A stretch of DNA of 37,801 nt from Gammaproteobacteria bacterium (GTDB taxonomy: Bacteria > Pseudomonadota > Gammaproteobacteria > Pseudomonadales > Pseudohongiellaceae), in assembly GCA_002700775.1 (NCBI GenBank), contig PAEL01000122.1, forward strand, positions 8,425-46,225, read 5' to 3'. A program made the translations under genes and the position numbers. Under the pieces are notes generated by a model. The model was not told where the DNA came from. It ran no database searches and worked only from the letters and a program-made list of their open reading frames with translations. The stretch's first letter is position 1; the number at the start of each line of letters is the position of its first letter. Below, one piece after another: positions 9,240-17,709 of the stretch.

Positions 9240-10514
9240 ATGAGTAAAAAAAAGCCAAATCTTTTCTATGCACAATCGGGTGGCGTCACAGCAGTTATCA
9301 ACGCAAGTGCTTGCGGTGTGATCGAGACTGCTCGAGAGCATCGCAGCGAAATCGGCAAAGTGTATGCGGGGCTTAATGGAATCGTAGGAGCGCTGAATGA
9401 AGAGTTAATTGATACCAGTAAGGAGTCAGCAAAGACAATCGCGTCACTGCGCTCGACCCCATCTGGAGCTTTTGGTTCCTGTCGTTACAAGCTAAAGTCC
9501 TATGCCGAAAATTCTAAGGAATATGACAGACTAATGGATGTTTTTCGAGCTCACAACATCCGATACTTTCTTTATAACGGCGGAGGTGACTCACAAGACA
9601 CCGCAAACAAAGTCTCACAAATCAGTCTTGAAAAGGGATTTCCTATAAGCTGTATCGGCGTGCCAAAGACCGTTGATAATGACTTGCCGATTACTGACAA
9701 CTGTCCCGGGTTTGGCTCAGTGGCTAAATATGTAGCCGTATCAATTCGAGAGGCTGGGTTAGACGTTGCTTCAATGTGTGCAAGCTCAACCAAAGTTTTC
9801 GTAATGGAAGTGATGGGACGTCATGCGGGCTGGATCGCTGGAGCAGCTGGATTAGCGGGAGAGGACATAGGAGAAGCGCCTCACATTATTCTGTTTCCCG
9901 AAATCCCGTTTCAAAGAAATAGGTTTTTAAAAAAAGTACAAAGCTGCGTGAAGAAGTTCGGGTACTGCGCAATCGTTGTATCAGAGGGAGTAAGGGAAAC
10001 ATCTGGCAAGTTCCTTGCTGATGCGGGCGGTAAAGATGCTTTCGGGCACGTTCAATTAGGTGGAGTAGCACCGCTTATCGCTGAGATAATTAAACAAAAT
10101 CTAGGTTACAAGCATCACTGGGCAGTTGCGGACTATTTACAACGCTCGGCCCGGCATATTGCGTCGAAAACTGATGTGGAGCAAGCCTACGCGGTTGGAA
10201 AGGCAGCTGTTGATTTTGCTCTGGCTGGTAAAACAGCGGTAATGCCTACAATCGTTCGTCGTCAGAGTCGACGCTATAGTTGGCATATCGGCGAGGCAAA
10301 GCTTAGCGATGTCGCGAACGTTGAGAAAATGATGCCGAGAAAGTACATAAGCCGAGACGGTTTCGGTATTACTCAGGCTGCACGAGAATATCTTTCGCCT
10401 CTTATTCAAGGTGAGGACTACCCTGCTTACAAAAATGGGATACCCCAGTACGCTAAACTTAAGAAGATTTTAGAAAAAAAGCAACTTAAGGCATGGCGAC
10501 CAAAACCAACATAA
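9240..10514 (+). CDS. pfp: Pyrophosphate-type 6-phosphofructokinase
   Basis: This 424-residue glycolytic enzyme phosphorylates fructose 6-phosphate, probably with PPi, in the cytoplasm. The ATG at 9240 is preferred to the in-frame ATG at 9195 because AGGAAG precedes it and SKKKPNLFYAQSGGVTAVIN starts the family's first strand. The substrate motif PKTVDNDLP is at 142-150; Lys143 takes the place of the Gly that ATP enzymes carry in GTIDND, the classic mark of PPi use. The phosphate-donor loop reads GGGDS (114-118). ATP enzymes have GGDGS and many PPi enzymes GGDDS, so the first Asp is lost and the second kept. MGRHAGWIA is the sugar-phosphate site. PPi dependence makes the step reversible. It stands alone, with no glycolytic neighbour. 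Confidence 0.9.
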   Translation: MSKKKPNLFYAQSGGVTAVINASACGVIETAREHRSEIGKVYAGLNGIVGALNEELIDTSKESAKTIASLRSTPSGAFGSCRYKLKSYAENSKEYDRLMDVFRAHNIRYFLYNGGGDSQDTANKVSQISLEKGFPISCIGVPKTVDNDLPITDNCPGFGSVAKYVAVSIREAGLDVASMCASSTKVFVMEVMGRHAGWIAGAAGLAGEDIGEAPHIILFPEIPFQRNRFLKKVQSCVKKFGYCAIVVSEGVRETSGKFLADAGGKDAFGHVQLGGVAPLIAEIIKQNLGYKHHWAVADYLQRSARHIASKTDVEQAYAVGKAAVDFALAGKTAVMPTIVRRQSRRYSWHIGEAKLSDVANVEKMMPRKYISRDGFGITQAAREYLSPLIQGEDYPAYKNGIPQYAKLKKILEKKQLKAWRPKPT

Positions 10515-10558
10515 TGAATTAGGATTAAGATTCCTGAATTTATACGAGTTAGTCGCAA

Positions 10559-11368
10559 TCAGTAATCGATTAGCCCCTCCGTAAGTTCAATAGTCACTCC
10601 CGCAGGGTCAACAATAAGGGCTACTTTTAAGCCAATAGACGGTGTCTCTTTCAACGGCGCGAGAAAGACCACACCCTTGCTCTCTAATTCCCGACAAAAC
10701 GCCTCCAAGTCAGCAACCTCAAAACCAATTCGATCTATTGCCGTTCCTCGAGTTGGTAATCTTTCGTCAGAAGAATTCGCAAAACTCAGGTTCATCCCGG
10801 GAACATTCGTAGTTGTCTCTATATTCCCGCGGGGACGGACATCCAGTGAAAAAATCTCGGTGTACCATTCGAGCAACTCTTTATACTGATCAGTATAAAA
10901 ATGCACGTGATACCCTACTATATCTGCATGAAGCGCTTGATCTTCTTGTAGCTCGACATAGGCACCGTCTGGCATCGTGACGTAGGCGTTCTTCTGTCCT
11001 TCGGCGCCAATGAATTCCGGCCCCACATCGTACCCAGCGGCTCGCCACTTGGCCAAAAAATCATCAATACTTCGAACCTTAAATCCAAAATGATCCATAA
11101 CAGTGTCACGAGAGACCGCCGAGACCTCCTGCTCCGACAGTGTAATAATCATGTTTGGCATCTGAACGGTTGTGAGCGGACCCTTTTTAACCACCACGCC
11201 ATCAAAATGCTCAACCCAAAGACCTTTGTGAAGCTCAATGTCAGTGACGTTTAGGTGGACTAGACCGTATGTCAGTCCGGATTCGTTTGGAGTCGCAAGC
11301 TGACCCTTTGAGGCCGTGCTGAAGAAAATAATGAGAAAAACACAAAACTTATTGATGTAAGTTACCAT
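10559..11368 (-). CDS. Exported VOC-superfamily (glyoxalase/dioxygenase fold) protein
   Basis: This 269-residue protein contains two VOC domains built from four beta-alpha-beta modules. The ATG at 11368 is chosen because AAGGAA precedes it and the first 22 residues (MVTYINKFCVFLIIFFSTA...) form a good signal peptide; a longer frame to 11440 would overlap the upstream gene. Domain one keeps possible metal ligands (His in LVHLNV, His in MDHFGF, Glu in YVELQED). Domain two has His in HVHFYTD and Glu in TIELTEG, with Arg in IDRIGF where domain one has His. VOC enzymes include glyoxalases, ring-cleaving dioxygenases and fosfomycin-resistance proteins, but most are cytoplasmic. It starts 22 bp after the cupin-like lipoprotein gene. 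The reaction is unknown. Confidence 0.8.
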   Translation of the reverse strand: MVTYINKFCVFLIIFFSTASKGQLATPNESGLTYGLVHLNVTDIELHKGLWVEHFDGVVVKKGPLTTVQMPNMIITLSEQEVSAVSRDTVMDHFGFKVRSIDDFLAKWRAAGYDVGPEFIGAEGQKNAYVTMPDGAYVELQEDQALHADIVGYHVHFYTDQYKELLEWYTEIFSLDVRPRGNIETTTNVPGMNLSFANSSDERLPTRGTAIDRIGFEVADLEAFCRELESKGVVFLAPLKETPSIGLKVALIVDPAGVTIELTEGLIDY

Positions 11369-11390
11369 ACTCAAATTCCTTTTCGACAAT

Positions 11391-12050
11391 TTATCGACGC
11401 CCCTCATTAACAACAATTGCGATAGACTGGTTACCAACATTTTTTAGCGTGTAAGCGAGGTCCCCGTTTTGCCAAACCCAATCTCCTACCCGGTCCAATT
11501 CTTCTTTAACACCATCTTCCCTCGAAATATGCACAACTCCTGGAGTAACCTGAGCAAGAAAACCTGGCATACTATGCCGAACCAAAGGTGACGACTGCCC
11601 TGGCTCTAGCTCAACGCGATAAGAGCGAAACCACTGATTTTCCAACTGAGGAGCTCCATTCATGCCCTCCGGTCTATCAATAGTTCCAGGCTTCCCTTGT
11701 CCTCCATTAACAAATGCCAGAATACGCAGTAAACCGGGCCCGCTGTTGTTAATTTTGTGAACAAAAGCTTGAGAAGCATAATCGGTAATAGCACTTACAT
11801 CTCCGTTCTGAGGTCCTCTCGCAGAGCTAATTCGGGTAAGTAAAATTGCTTGGTCATGTAAATGCTCTAACGACTCATCGCCAGGATTAAGCTGAACATC
11901 TAATAGATACAGGCTTCCATCCTGAAAAACAGTTCGATGCCGAGGCTCGTCCAGAAGGTGCACCACTCTGTTCGTCGAGCTCATGCAGCCGACCACCGCA
12001 GTAAAAACAATCGAAAGCGCTACACTTTTAAACACCTTTGAAAAAACCAT
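11391..12050 (-). CDS. Cupin-like lipoprotein of unknown function
   Basis: This 219-residue protein has an N-terminal signal with a lipobox-like VVGC (Cys22), predicting a lipid-anchored envelope protein. What follows resembles a cupin: a first strand pair around LYLLDVQLNPGDESLEHLHDQ with closely spaced His residues, and a second barrel half around SYRVELEPGQSSPLVRH and HISREDG. It lacks a textbook full set of cupin metal ligands, so enzymatic activity is uncertain. GGGAGGG directly upstream is a strong ribosome site. The exported VOC gene follows after 22 bp, so the two probably act in the same compartment. No closer family was recognised. Confidence 0.7.
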   Translation of the reverse strand: MVFSKVFKSVALSIVFTAVVGCMSSTNRVVHLLDEPRHRTVFQDGSLYLLDVQLNPGDESLEHLHDQAILLTRISSARGPQNGDVSAITDYASQAFVHKINNSGPGLLRILAFVNGGQGKPGTIDRPEGMNGAPQLENQWFRSYRVELEPGQSSPLVRHSMPGFLAQVTPGVVHISREDGVKEELDRVGDWVWQNGDLAYTLKNVGNQSIAIVVNEGRR

Positions 12051-12206
12051 AAAGCCCTCCCTATCTTTTATTTCGATGAAAACCCTCTCCTATACAACCT
12101 CAAAAGCCACACACCCTAAATGCCCATTCCTCAAAGAACGCTCAGGGCTCAGCAGGAAGGCTCTTAGAACCAGAATACGAAAAAAATACAAACTAAGAAA
12201 GTAAAT

Positions 12207-12842
12207 CTATGGAGCGAGGCGTTCTATTACCCACTCATCTTTTGGGCGGCTGTAACGAAACCGATTATGAAGCCGGTTAGCGCCGCCTTGCCAAAACTCG
12301 ATCTCGGAAGGAATTACTCGATAACCACCCCAACGCTCAGGGAAAGGCACCTCACCACCATTGCAAGCAGACTCATAATCCCGATATCTTTGTTCTAATT
12401 CTTCCCGCGAGGAGATTACTCGGCTCTGAGGAGATACAGCAGCGGCTAGCTGGCTCCCTCGTGGGCGGCTATGGAAATATTTTTTAGACTCCTCTGAGGC
12501 CAACTTTTCTGCAACACCCACAATTCTCACTTGCCGTTCAATCGCGTGCCAGGGAAAGTGAAGACATATGTTTGGGTTAAACTCCAAATCACCACCCTTC
12601 TTACTTTCGTAGTCCGTATAAAACACGAAGCCAAGCGCATCAACGTTTTTTAAAAGAACAATTCGTTGGCTTGGCTTTCCATCCGGCGCAACTGTCGCAA
12701 CAGTCATCGCAGGCGGATCAACGACCTCTGACTTAAAAGCTTGCGCAAGCCAACACTCAAATTGTTCGATTGGGTCTGCATGCAAATCTGAGCGCCTTAA
12801 CTCACCTTCCAGGTATTCACGCCTGTCGTCATGCAAATCCAT
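12207..12842 (-). CDS. pdxH: Pyridoxamine/pyridoxine 5'-phosphate oxidase
   Basis: This 211-residue FMN enzyme oxidises pyridoxine or pyridoxamine 5'-phosphate to pyridoxal 5'-phosphate with O2. Family features include the N-terminal YLEGELRRSDLHADPIEQF, the FMN-binding SQRIVLLKNVDALGFVFYTDYESKK, SRPRGSQLAAAVSPQS in the middle, and the C-terminal EFWQGGANRLHNRFRYSR, which contacts substrate and is highly conserved. AAGGAA precedes the ATG. It closes the ybbA-ybbP-MORN-pdxH run, 32 bp after the MORN gene. With pdxJ at 18979-19710 it shows the organism uses the DXP-dependent vitamin B6 route. Confidence 0.96.
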   Translation of the reverse strand: MDLHDDRREYLEGELRRSDLHADPIEQFECWLAQAFKSEVVDPPAMTVATVAPDGKPSQRIVLLKNVDALGFVFYTDYESKKGGDLEFNPNICLHFPWHAIERQVRIVGVAEKLASEESKKYFHSRPRGSQLAAAVSPQSRVISSREELEQRYRDYESACNGGEVPFPERWGGYRVIPSEIEFWQGGANRLHNRFRYSRPKDEWVIERLAP

Positions 12843-12874
12843 ATATAATTCCTTTGCCTAAAATCGCGGCCACA

Positions 12875-13483
12875 TTAATCGATCAATTTTCCGTATTCCC
12901 AATTTTGCTGCCGAATCGTACCTGTCGCGTAGTAAAAAATCCCTTTGCCATGTTTCTTATTGGCAAAAAAACCACCGACAAATTTTTGTCCGTCTGGCCA
13001 ACGATAGGTCCCTTGCCCGTGATAAGAATCATTAACAAAATCGCCGGTATAATTTTCAGTATTCTCTCGCAACCAAAATTCCGAGTTCTGATTTTCAAAC
13101 CAACTTGGCATGTTGATAAAGTACGATCCCTGACCTTCCCGCTTATTGTATGCCCACTGCCCGATATAAAGTTTCCCGTTCCCGTTCCAATGAGTCCCTC
13201 GGCCATTTCTGCTACCTTGATCCCAGTTACCGACGTAAATTTCTTTCTCGGTCGATGAAATCGGTATCTCTAGTCGCCCCTGACCATGAAAAACACCCTC
13301 TCGGAAATGTCCTGAGTAAAACCCTTTTCCAAACGATGTTCCAAGCTCAAGGCGTCCGCGTCCATCGATACAATCGCCATACACACACTTTTTGCTCATT
13401 ACTTCGTCAAGCGATTGCGCGGAGACATTAATCGCGATCAGTGCGAAGAGGACACAAATAAAATTTAAAATCATTAAGTGCAT
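12875..13483 (-). CDS. Secreted MORN-repeat protein
   Basis: This 202-residue protein has a signal peptide (about residues 1-22, ending NVSAQ) and then MORN repeats. Recognisable units include YSGHFREGVFHGQGRLE, YVGNWDQGSRNGRGTHW, YIGQWAYNKREGQGSYF, YTGDFVNDSYHGQGTYRW and FVGGFFANKKHGKGIFYY, each with the YxGxWxxGxxxGxG pattern. MORN repeats form an open beta-sheet scaffold; bacterial exported examples are poorly characterised. The ATG is preceded by GAGGA that overlaps the ybbP stop, nine bases away, so translation is probably coupled. Another ATG three codons in is less well placed. The position between ybbP and pdxH gives no clear functional clue. Confidence 0.88.
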   Translation of the reverse strand: MHLMILNFICVLFALIAINVSAQSLDEVMSKKCVYGDCIDGRGRLELGTSFGKGFYSGHFREGVFHGQGRLEIPISSTEKEIYVGNWDQGSRNGRGTHWNGNGKLYIGQWAYNKREGQGSYFINMPSWFENQNSEFWLRENTENYTGDFVNDSYHGQGTYRWPDGQKFVGGFFANKKHGKGIFYYATGTIRQQNWEYGKLID

Positions 13484-13492
13484 CCGTTTTCC

Positions 13493-16129
13493 TCAGCTTA
13501 TCCGTCTAAGCAGAATAAGTGGGCTCACTCGGACAACTTCTTTTGTAGAATTTAGTCCTAGCACGCCGATAATCAACATTCCGAACAAAGGCCCGGCAAT
13601 CCAAACCCAGTAATGCCAATCAAAACCTTGGTTGAAAACTCTCTCCTGAAGATAAAATAAGCTGGCTTCCGCACCAACGGTTGCGATAAATCCTGCCAAA
13701 ACCCCTATCGTAGCAAATTCTATTATTAGACTTGACAAAATTAGTCGGCGACCAGCACCCAATGTCCGTAAAATAGCATTTTCATAAAAGCGCTCATCTA
13801 AAGTTGCGTTCACACACGCCAACAAAACGAGAGCACCGCTAACCAACACTAAAACAAATATTAGCTCTATCGCTGAAGTCACTTGGGCAATGATAGTTTG
13901 AACTTGTTCTATTAAACCATCTATTTCAATCACCACCATTGTAGGAAACTGACGAACCAAGTCGTTAAGTAGTACCTTCTGTTCTCTCTCCATGAGTGCT
14001 GTCGAGAGAAAGGTTGCACCAAGGTCATTGATAGTTCCTGGCGAGAAAATTATATAAAAATTGGGTTGCATATTATCCCATTGAACACTCCGAAAGCTGC
14101 TTACCTCTGCGCTCACCTGCTGACCCAGAACTTCGAACTCCAAGCTGTCACCTATTTCCAAACCCAACCATCCCGCATATTCCTCTTCAATGGACACATA
14201 CCCCGGGCTTGCAGACTCACCCCACCACTCTCCATCTATAATCCGATTATCAGGCGGAACTTCAGCTGCCCACGTAACTTGCCTCCGACTCAACCTTCCC
14301 CTCACTTCTCCACCCTCTGCTTCAACTTCACTCCCGAGCTGAGGAGAGTCATCTTCAATTTCTTCAGGCTCCGCCCCGCCAGCGAGCGTTTTGCGCTCCC
14401 CTCTCTCTCCCATTTCTCCTTGAGGTTCAGGATCATTGCCATTCACTCGTTCCACTCGCGCACTAATCAGAGGATAAAACTCATTACCCCTGATTCCGTT
14501 CTCATCAAAAAACTCTTCAATACCCTCGATTTGTGATTTCGATATATTCATCATAAAGTGGTTCGGGGTATCCTCTGGCAGCTGAGCCTGCCAGTCAGTG
14601 ATTAAATCTGTTCTCAGTAGAGACAGAATCAATAGAGACATAATGGTGATCGCAAAAACCATTATCTGCAAAACATTTTGTTTTCTCCTTCTTCTAGCAG
14701 CACTCATGGCGAGTTTCCATGAATTTCCTGCCTTCATCCCAACAGAACTGGTGCTCTTGAGCAGAGCGTAAGACAAACCCGAAAGCAAGGCTGCGATGGC
14801 TGCTACAGCGGCCAAGAGAATAAAGGTTATGACTAAATCGTTGCTGTACCACAAAACCAACAAGACGCTGCCACCCAGACCAAAAACATATGGCATTCGA
14901 TCGCTGATTTTCTGCGGTGAAATATCTTTACGTAAAACCCTCAGCGGCGGTGTTTCTTGTAGAGCTAACAATGGTGGTAAGGCAAACGAAAGCAAGCAAA
15001 CAACGGCTGTTAACGCGCCAACGATATAAGGCCGAACCCCAGCGGGAGGCAGATCAACAGTTAGAACCGTTTGAAGAAGCTCAAGGATTCCGGCATGAGC
15101 GAGCCAACCTAAAATGCTACCAAAGGCGATGGAGGCAAAAACCAACACCAGCTGGATGATCAGATAAATTAAACCAATTTGATTGGAGGTGCATCCAAGC
15201 GCCTTCAGTATTGCAACATAATCATAATGACGCTCACTGTATCGCTTTGCAGTCAGAGCGATGGCAATACCGGCAAGCAAGACAGCAAAAAGCGAACCCA
15301 ACATTAAAAACGATTCCGCTCGGCTGAGCGCCTCACTTACCTCAGCACTCTCGTCACGCACATCCCGCAACCGATATTCACTGTTAAACTCTTGATCGAT
15401 CCAGAGAGAGAAATCATCCATTATCTCTGGCACGGCATTTGCGAAAAGGAAACGATAAGTCACCCGGCTGCCGAGCTGAACTACGTTGGTTGCTGCCACA
15501 TCATCCATGTGCAGCATCACTCTCGGACCAGCATTATCTAACATTCCACCACTGGATCGATCAGGTTCTGTAATAATTATCTTTGAAACTCGAAGTGTTG
15601 ATTCCCCTATATAGATCATGTCTCCTATCTGTAATTCCAGTGCCGGAAAAGCTCGGGATTCAAGCCATGCCTCACCGGGACTGGGGCCGCTTGCTATGGG
15701 AGTGCCTCGCACAAACGGTGCTTCGGCAATAATCACTTCTCCCCGCAAAGGGTAAGCATCACTAACCGCTTTGGCTGAAACCAGCATATTACTGGAATCC
15801 GAGAAAGCCATTGAAGTAAAGGATAAAGTTTCTGCGGTTTGGAGCCCAAGTGTCTTAGCTTCGATTAAGATTTCTTCAGGCAGCGGCCGGCTACTGCGGA
15901 GCATTCTGTCAGCCGCAAGCATATTCGCCGACTCAAGCACCAGAGCTTTCTCTAACCGATCAGTAAAAAGGGCTATCCCCGTTACAGAGGTTACTGCCAT
16001 TACCAAAGCAAGAGATAAAAGCTTCAGCTCTCCTCCTCGCCAGTCTCTCCAAAGCAAACGCGCGGCGAGAATGAGAAGCGTCCGGAAAGATCGCCGCCCA
16101 CTCAGGTCAAGTTCTATTGAACTGCTCAT
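13493..16129 (-). CDS. ybbP: FtsX-family ABC transporter permease (YbbP-like)
   Basis: This 878-residue inner-membrane protein has the YbbP layout: one N-terminal helix (about 30-50), a large periplasmic domain, three helices with an FtsX domain near 270-370, further central helices, a second periplasmic domain and a final FtsX domain. The ATG at 16129 overlaps the ybbA stop as TAATG, so I prefer it to a GTG four codons upstream. The second periplasmic domain carries an acidic, Gly-rich insert (about 14290-14445) just before RRQVTWAAEVPPDNRI, which I recall as a compact loop in E. coli YbbP. Together with YbbA it forms a MacB-like transporter; export or extraction of lipids or lipoproteins has been proposed, but no substrate is established. 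Confidence 0.92.
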   Translation of the reverse strand: MSSSIELDLSGRRSFRTLLILAARLLWRDWRGGELKLLSLALVMAVTSVTGIALFTDRLEKALVLESANMLAADRMLRSSRPLPEEILIEAKTLGLQTAETLSFTSMAFSDSSNMLVSAKAVSDAYPLRGEVIIAEAPFVRGTPIASGPSPGEAWLESRAFPALELQIGDMIYIGESTLRVSKIIITEPDRSSGGMLDNAGPRVMLHMDDVAATNVVQLGSRVTYRFLFANAVPEIMDDFSLWIDQEFNSEYRLRDVRDESAEVSEALSRAESFLMLGSLFAVLLAGIAIALTAKRYSERHYDYVAILKALGCTSNQIGLIYLIIQLVLVFASIAFGSILGWLAHAGILELLQTVLTVDLPPAGVRPYIVGALTAVVCLLSFALPPLLALQETPPLRVLRKDISPQKISDRMPYVFGLGGSVLLVLWYSNDLVITFILLAAVAAIAALLSGLSYALLKSTSSVGMKAGNSWKLAMSAARRRRKQNVLQIMVFAITIMSLLILSLLRTDLITDWQAQLPEDTPNHFMMNISKSQIEGIEEFFDENGIRGNEFYPLISARVERVNGNDPEPQGEMGERGERKTLAGGAEPEEIEDDSPQLGSEVEAEGGEVRGRLSRRQVTWAAEVPPDNRIIDGEWWGESASPGYVSIEEEYAGWLGLEIGDSLEFEVLGQQVSAEVSSFRSVQWDNMQPNFYIIFSPGTINDLGATFLSTALMEREQKVLLNDLVRQFPTMVVIEIDGLIEQVQTIIAQVTSAIELIFVLVLVSGALVLLACVNATLDERFYENAILRTLGAGRRLILSSLIIEFATIGVLAGFIATVGAEASLFYLQERVFNQGFDWHYWVWIAGPLFGMLIIGVLGLNSTKEVVRVSPLILLRRIS

Positions 16130-16842
16130 TATCGGACGCACTTTTTTTCGTCTTCATGAGAACTTTTTTCGTCACTCGATACAACCCCAGAGACCAACCT
16201 CACAATTCTCCCACAACGTTGAGCCAATCTATCTTCATGCGTAACGAGAACTAACGTTGTCGCAAATTCTTTGTTCAAATCAAACAATAGCTCAACAATC
16301 TTCGCTCCCGTTGCGGTGTCGAGATTTCCTGTCGGCTCATCAGCAAAAAGTATCTTTGCTTCGGTCGCAAAAGCACGCCCAATAGCAACTCGCTGCTGCT
16401 CCCCTCCCGAGAGCTGATTCGGATAATGATGCGCGCGCTCCGCCAAACCTACCCTATCTAGCAATTGCAACGCCTTTTCCCTTGCTGATTTCTCACCCTT
16501 AAGTTCAATAGGCAGCATCACATTTTCAAGTGCCGTTAGGCTCGGTAATAGTTGAAAAGATTGAAAAACGAAGCCAACTAACTGCCCACGAAGAATTGCT
16601 CTTGCTTCTTCATCCATCGAAGCCAAGCTGTGGCCTGAAAGAAAAACATCACCTGAACTCGCTGCGTCGAGCCCGGCCATAAGGCCTAACAATGTTGATT
16701 TCCCTGATCCGGACGCACCAACAATGGCAACCGTATCTGCAGCATCAATCTCAAGGTCTACATCTCTGAGAATTTCTAAAACGCCCTCCGTCGTCGGGAC
16801 GCTCTTGCAGAGTTTCTCTACTCGGATCATGGACTGCAACAT
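16129..16842 (-). CDS. ybbA: ABC transporter ATPase (YbbA, LolD-like)
   Basis: This 237-residue ATPase partners YbbP. The ATG at 16842 is chosen because AGGA lies eight bases upstream and MLQSMIRVEKLCKS starts the fold; the frame extends to 16986 but the added residues do not look like an ABC protein. Walker A GASGSGKST is at 42-50, the Q-loop Gln in FVFQSF near 94, signature LSGGEQQ at 144-150, Walker B with DEP at 168-170, and the His switch follows in LVTHEDR. These mark the MacB/LolD subgroup. The stop TAA overlaps the ybbP ATG. It is divergent from tesA, the arrangement known in E. coli. Confidence 0.95.
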   Translation of the reverse strand: MLQSMIRVEKLCKSVPTTEGVLEILRDVDLEIDAADTVAIVGASGSGKSTLLGLMAGLDAASSGDVFLSGHSLASMDEEARAILRGQLVGFVFQSFQLLPSLTALENVMLPIELKGEKSAREKALQLLDRVGLAERAHHYPNQLSGGEQQRVAIGRAFATEAKILFADEPTGNLDTATGAKIVELLFDLNKEFATTLVLVTHEDRLAQRCGRIVRLVSGVVSSDEKSSHEDEKKCVR

Positions 16843-17054
16843 TGTTTTTTCCTGTGGAGTTCGAAATACGCTAAACGCATACAATTTTTGGAAACAAGAT
16901 TGTCTAGTATTGAGAAAAATACAGCAACTCTGGAATCGAGGAATTAAAATAGAAAAGTCGATTTCAGAGTAGTTCTTAACTTCCAATTATACGAGATATT
17001 TAAAAACAACCTGCGATTCACTACAATATAGATTAAGATCCCTAATACGAGGGT

Positions 17055-17699
17055 ATGGAGCATTTAGTTTCTACTATCCGGACTGCGAGGCCCATGATCC
17101 GAATCATCAGCTTAATTGCTATTTTAACATACTCGACACTCTACGCCGATCCTAAGTTGCTAATTTGGGGAGACAGCCTCAGTGCTTCCTATGGAATTGA
17201 AGAGCACCTGGGATGGGTGAGCCTTTTGCAAGAGCGAATTGATTCACAGAATTTACAAGTAGAAGTCATCAACGGCAGTGTCAGCGGCGAAACAACCACA
17301 GGCGGAGTCTCGCGCCTCCCGTCAATGTTGAGCGCTAATCAGCCAGATTGGGTGCTGATTGAACTAGGCGGAAACGATGGCCTTAGGGGTCTTCCGCTTT
17401 CTTTGATGCGAGAGAATTTCATTTCGATGATCGAGATGATCAAGGGCGCAGGCGCTCAGCCGATCCTCGCTGGAATGCAAATCCCACCAAATTATGGCCG
17501 AAGATATACCGAACCATTTTTTTCACAATATTCTGAGCTGGCTGCAGAATACAGCCTTCCACTTATTCCTTTCCTCATCGATGGGATTCCTCAACGGCCA
17601 GAACTAATGCAAGATGACGGGATACATCCTCGGGCGGAAGCACAAGGAATTATTTTAGAAAACGTTTGGCCTGTTCTCTCACCTTTTATAGAGCCGTGA
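17055..17699 (+). CDS. tesA: Periplasmic SGNH hydrolase: thioesterase I/lysophospholipase L1/arylesterase
   Basis: This protein of up to 214 residues belongs to the GDSL/SGNH hydrolases and has a signal peptide ending near TLYA-D (residue 31). The catalytic Ser41 is in GDSLS, the block II Gly in SVSGETT, the block III Asn in GGNDGLRG, and the Asp-His pair is D188 and H191 in DGIHP. Substrates in the family are acyl-CoAs, lysophospholipids and aryl esters. Two starts are possible: the ATG at 17055, or the one at 17094, which gives a shorter and more usual signal peptide. Neither has an ideally spaced ribosome site. It is divergent from ybbA and converges with an MFS gene 10 bp away. Confidence 0.95.
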   Translation: MEHLVSTIRTARPMIRIISLIAILTYSTLYADPKLLIWGDSLSASYGIEEHLGWVSLLQERIDSQNLQVEVINGSVSGETTTGGVSRLPSMLSANQPDWVLIELGGNDGLRGLPLSLMRENFISMIEMIKGAGAQPILAGMQIPPNYGRRYTEPFFSQYSELAAEYSLPLIPFLIDGIPQRPELMQDDGIHPRAEAQGIILENVWPVLSPFIEP

Positions 17700-17709
17700 G
17701 TGATTGTTT

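Noticed and set aside
12051-12206. Short open frame (11983-12204, plus strand) over the cupin gene's upstream region
   Set aside because: It overlaps the N-terminus of the cupin-like lipoprotein in antisense, has no ribosome site and no recognisable domain.
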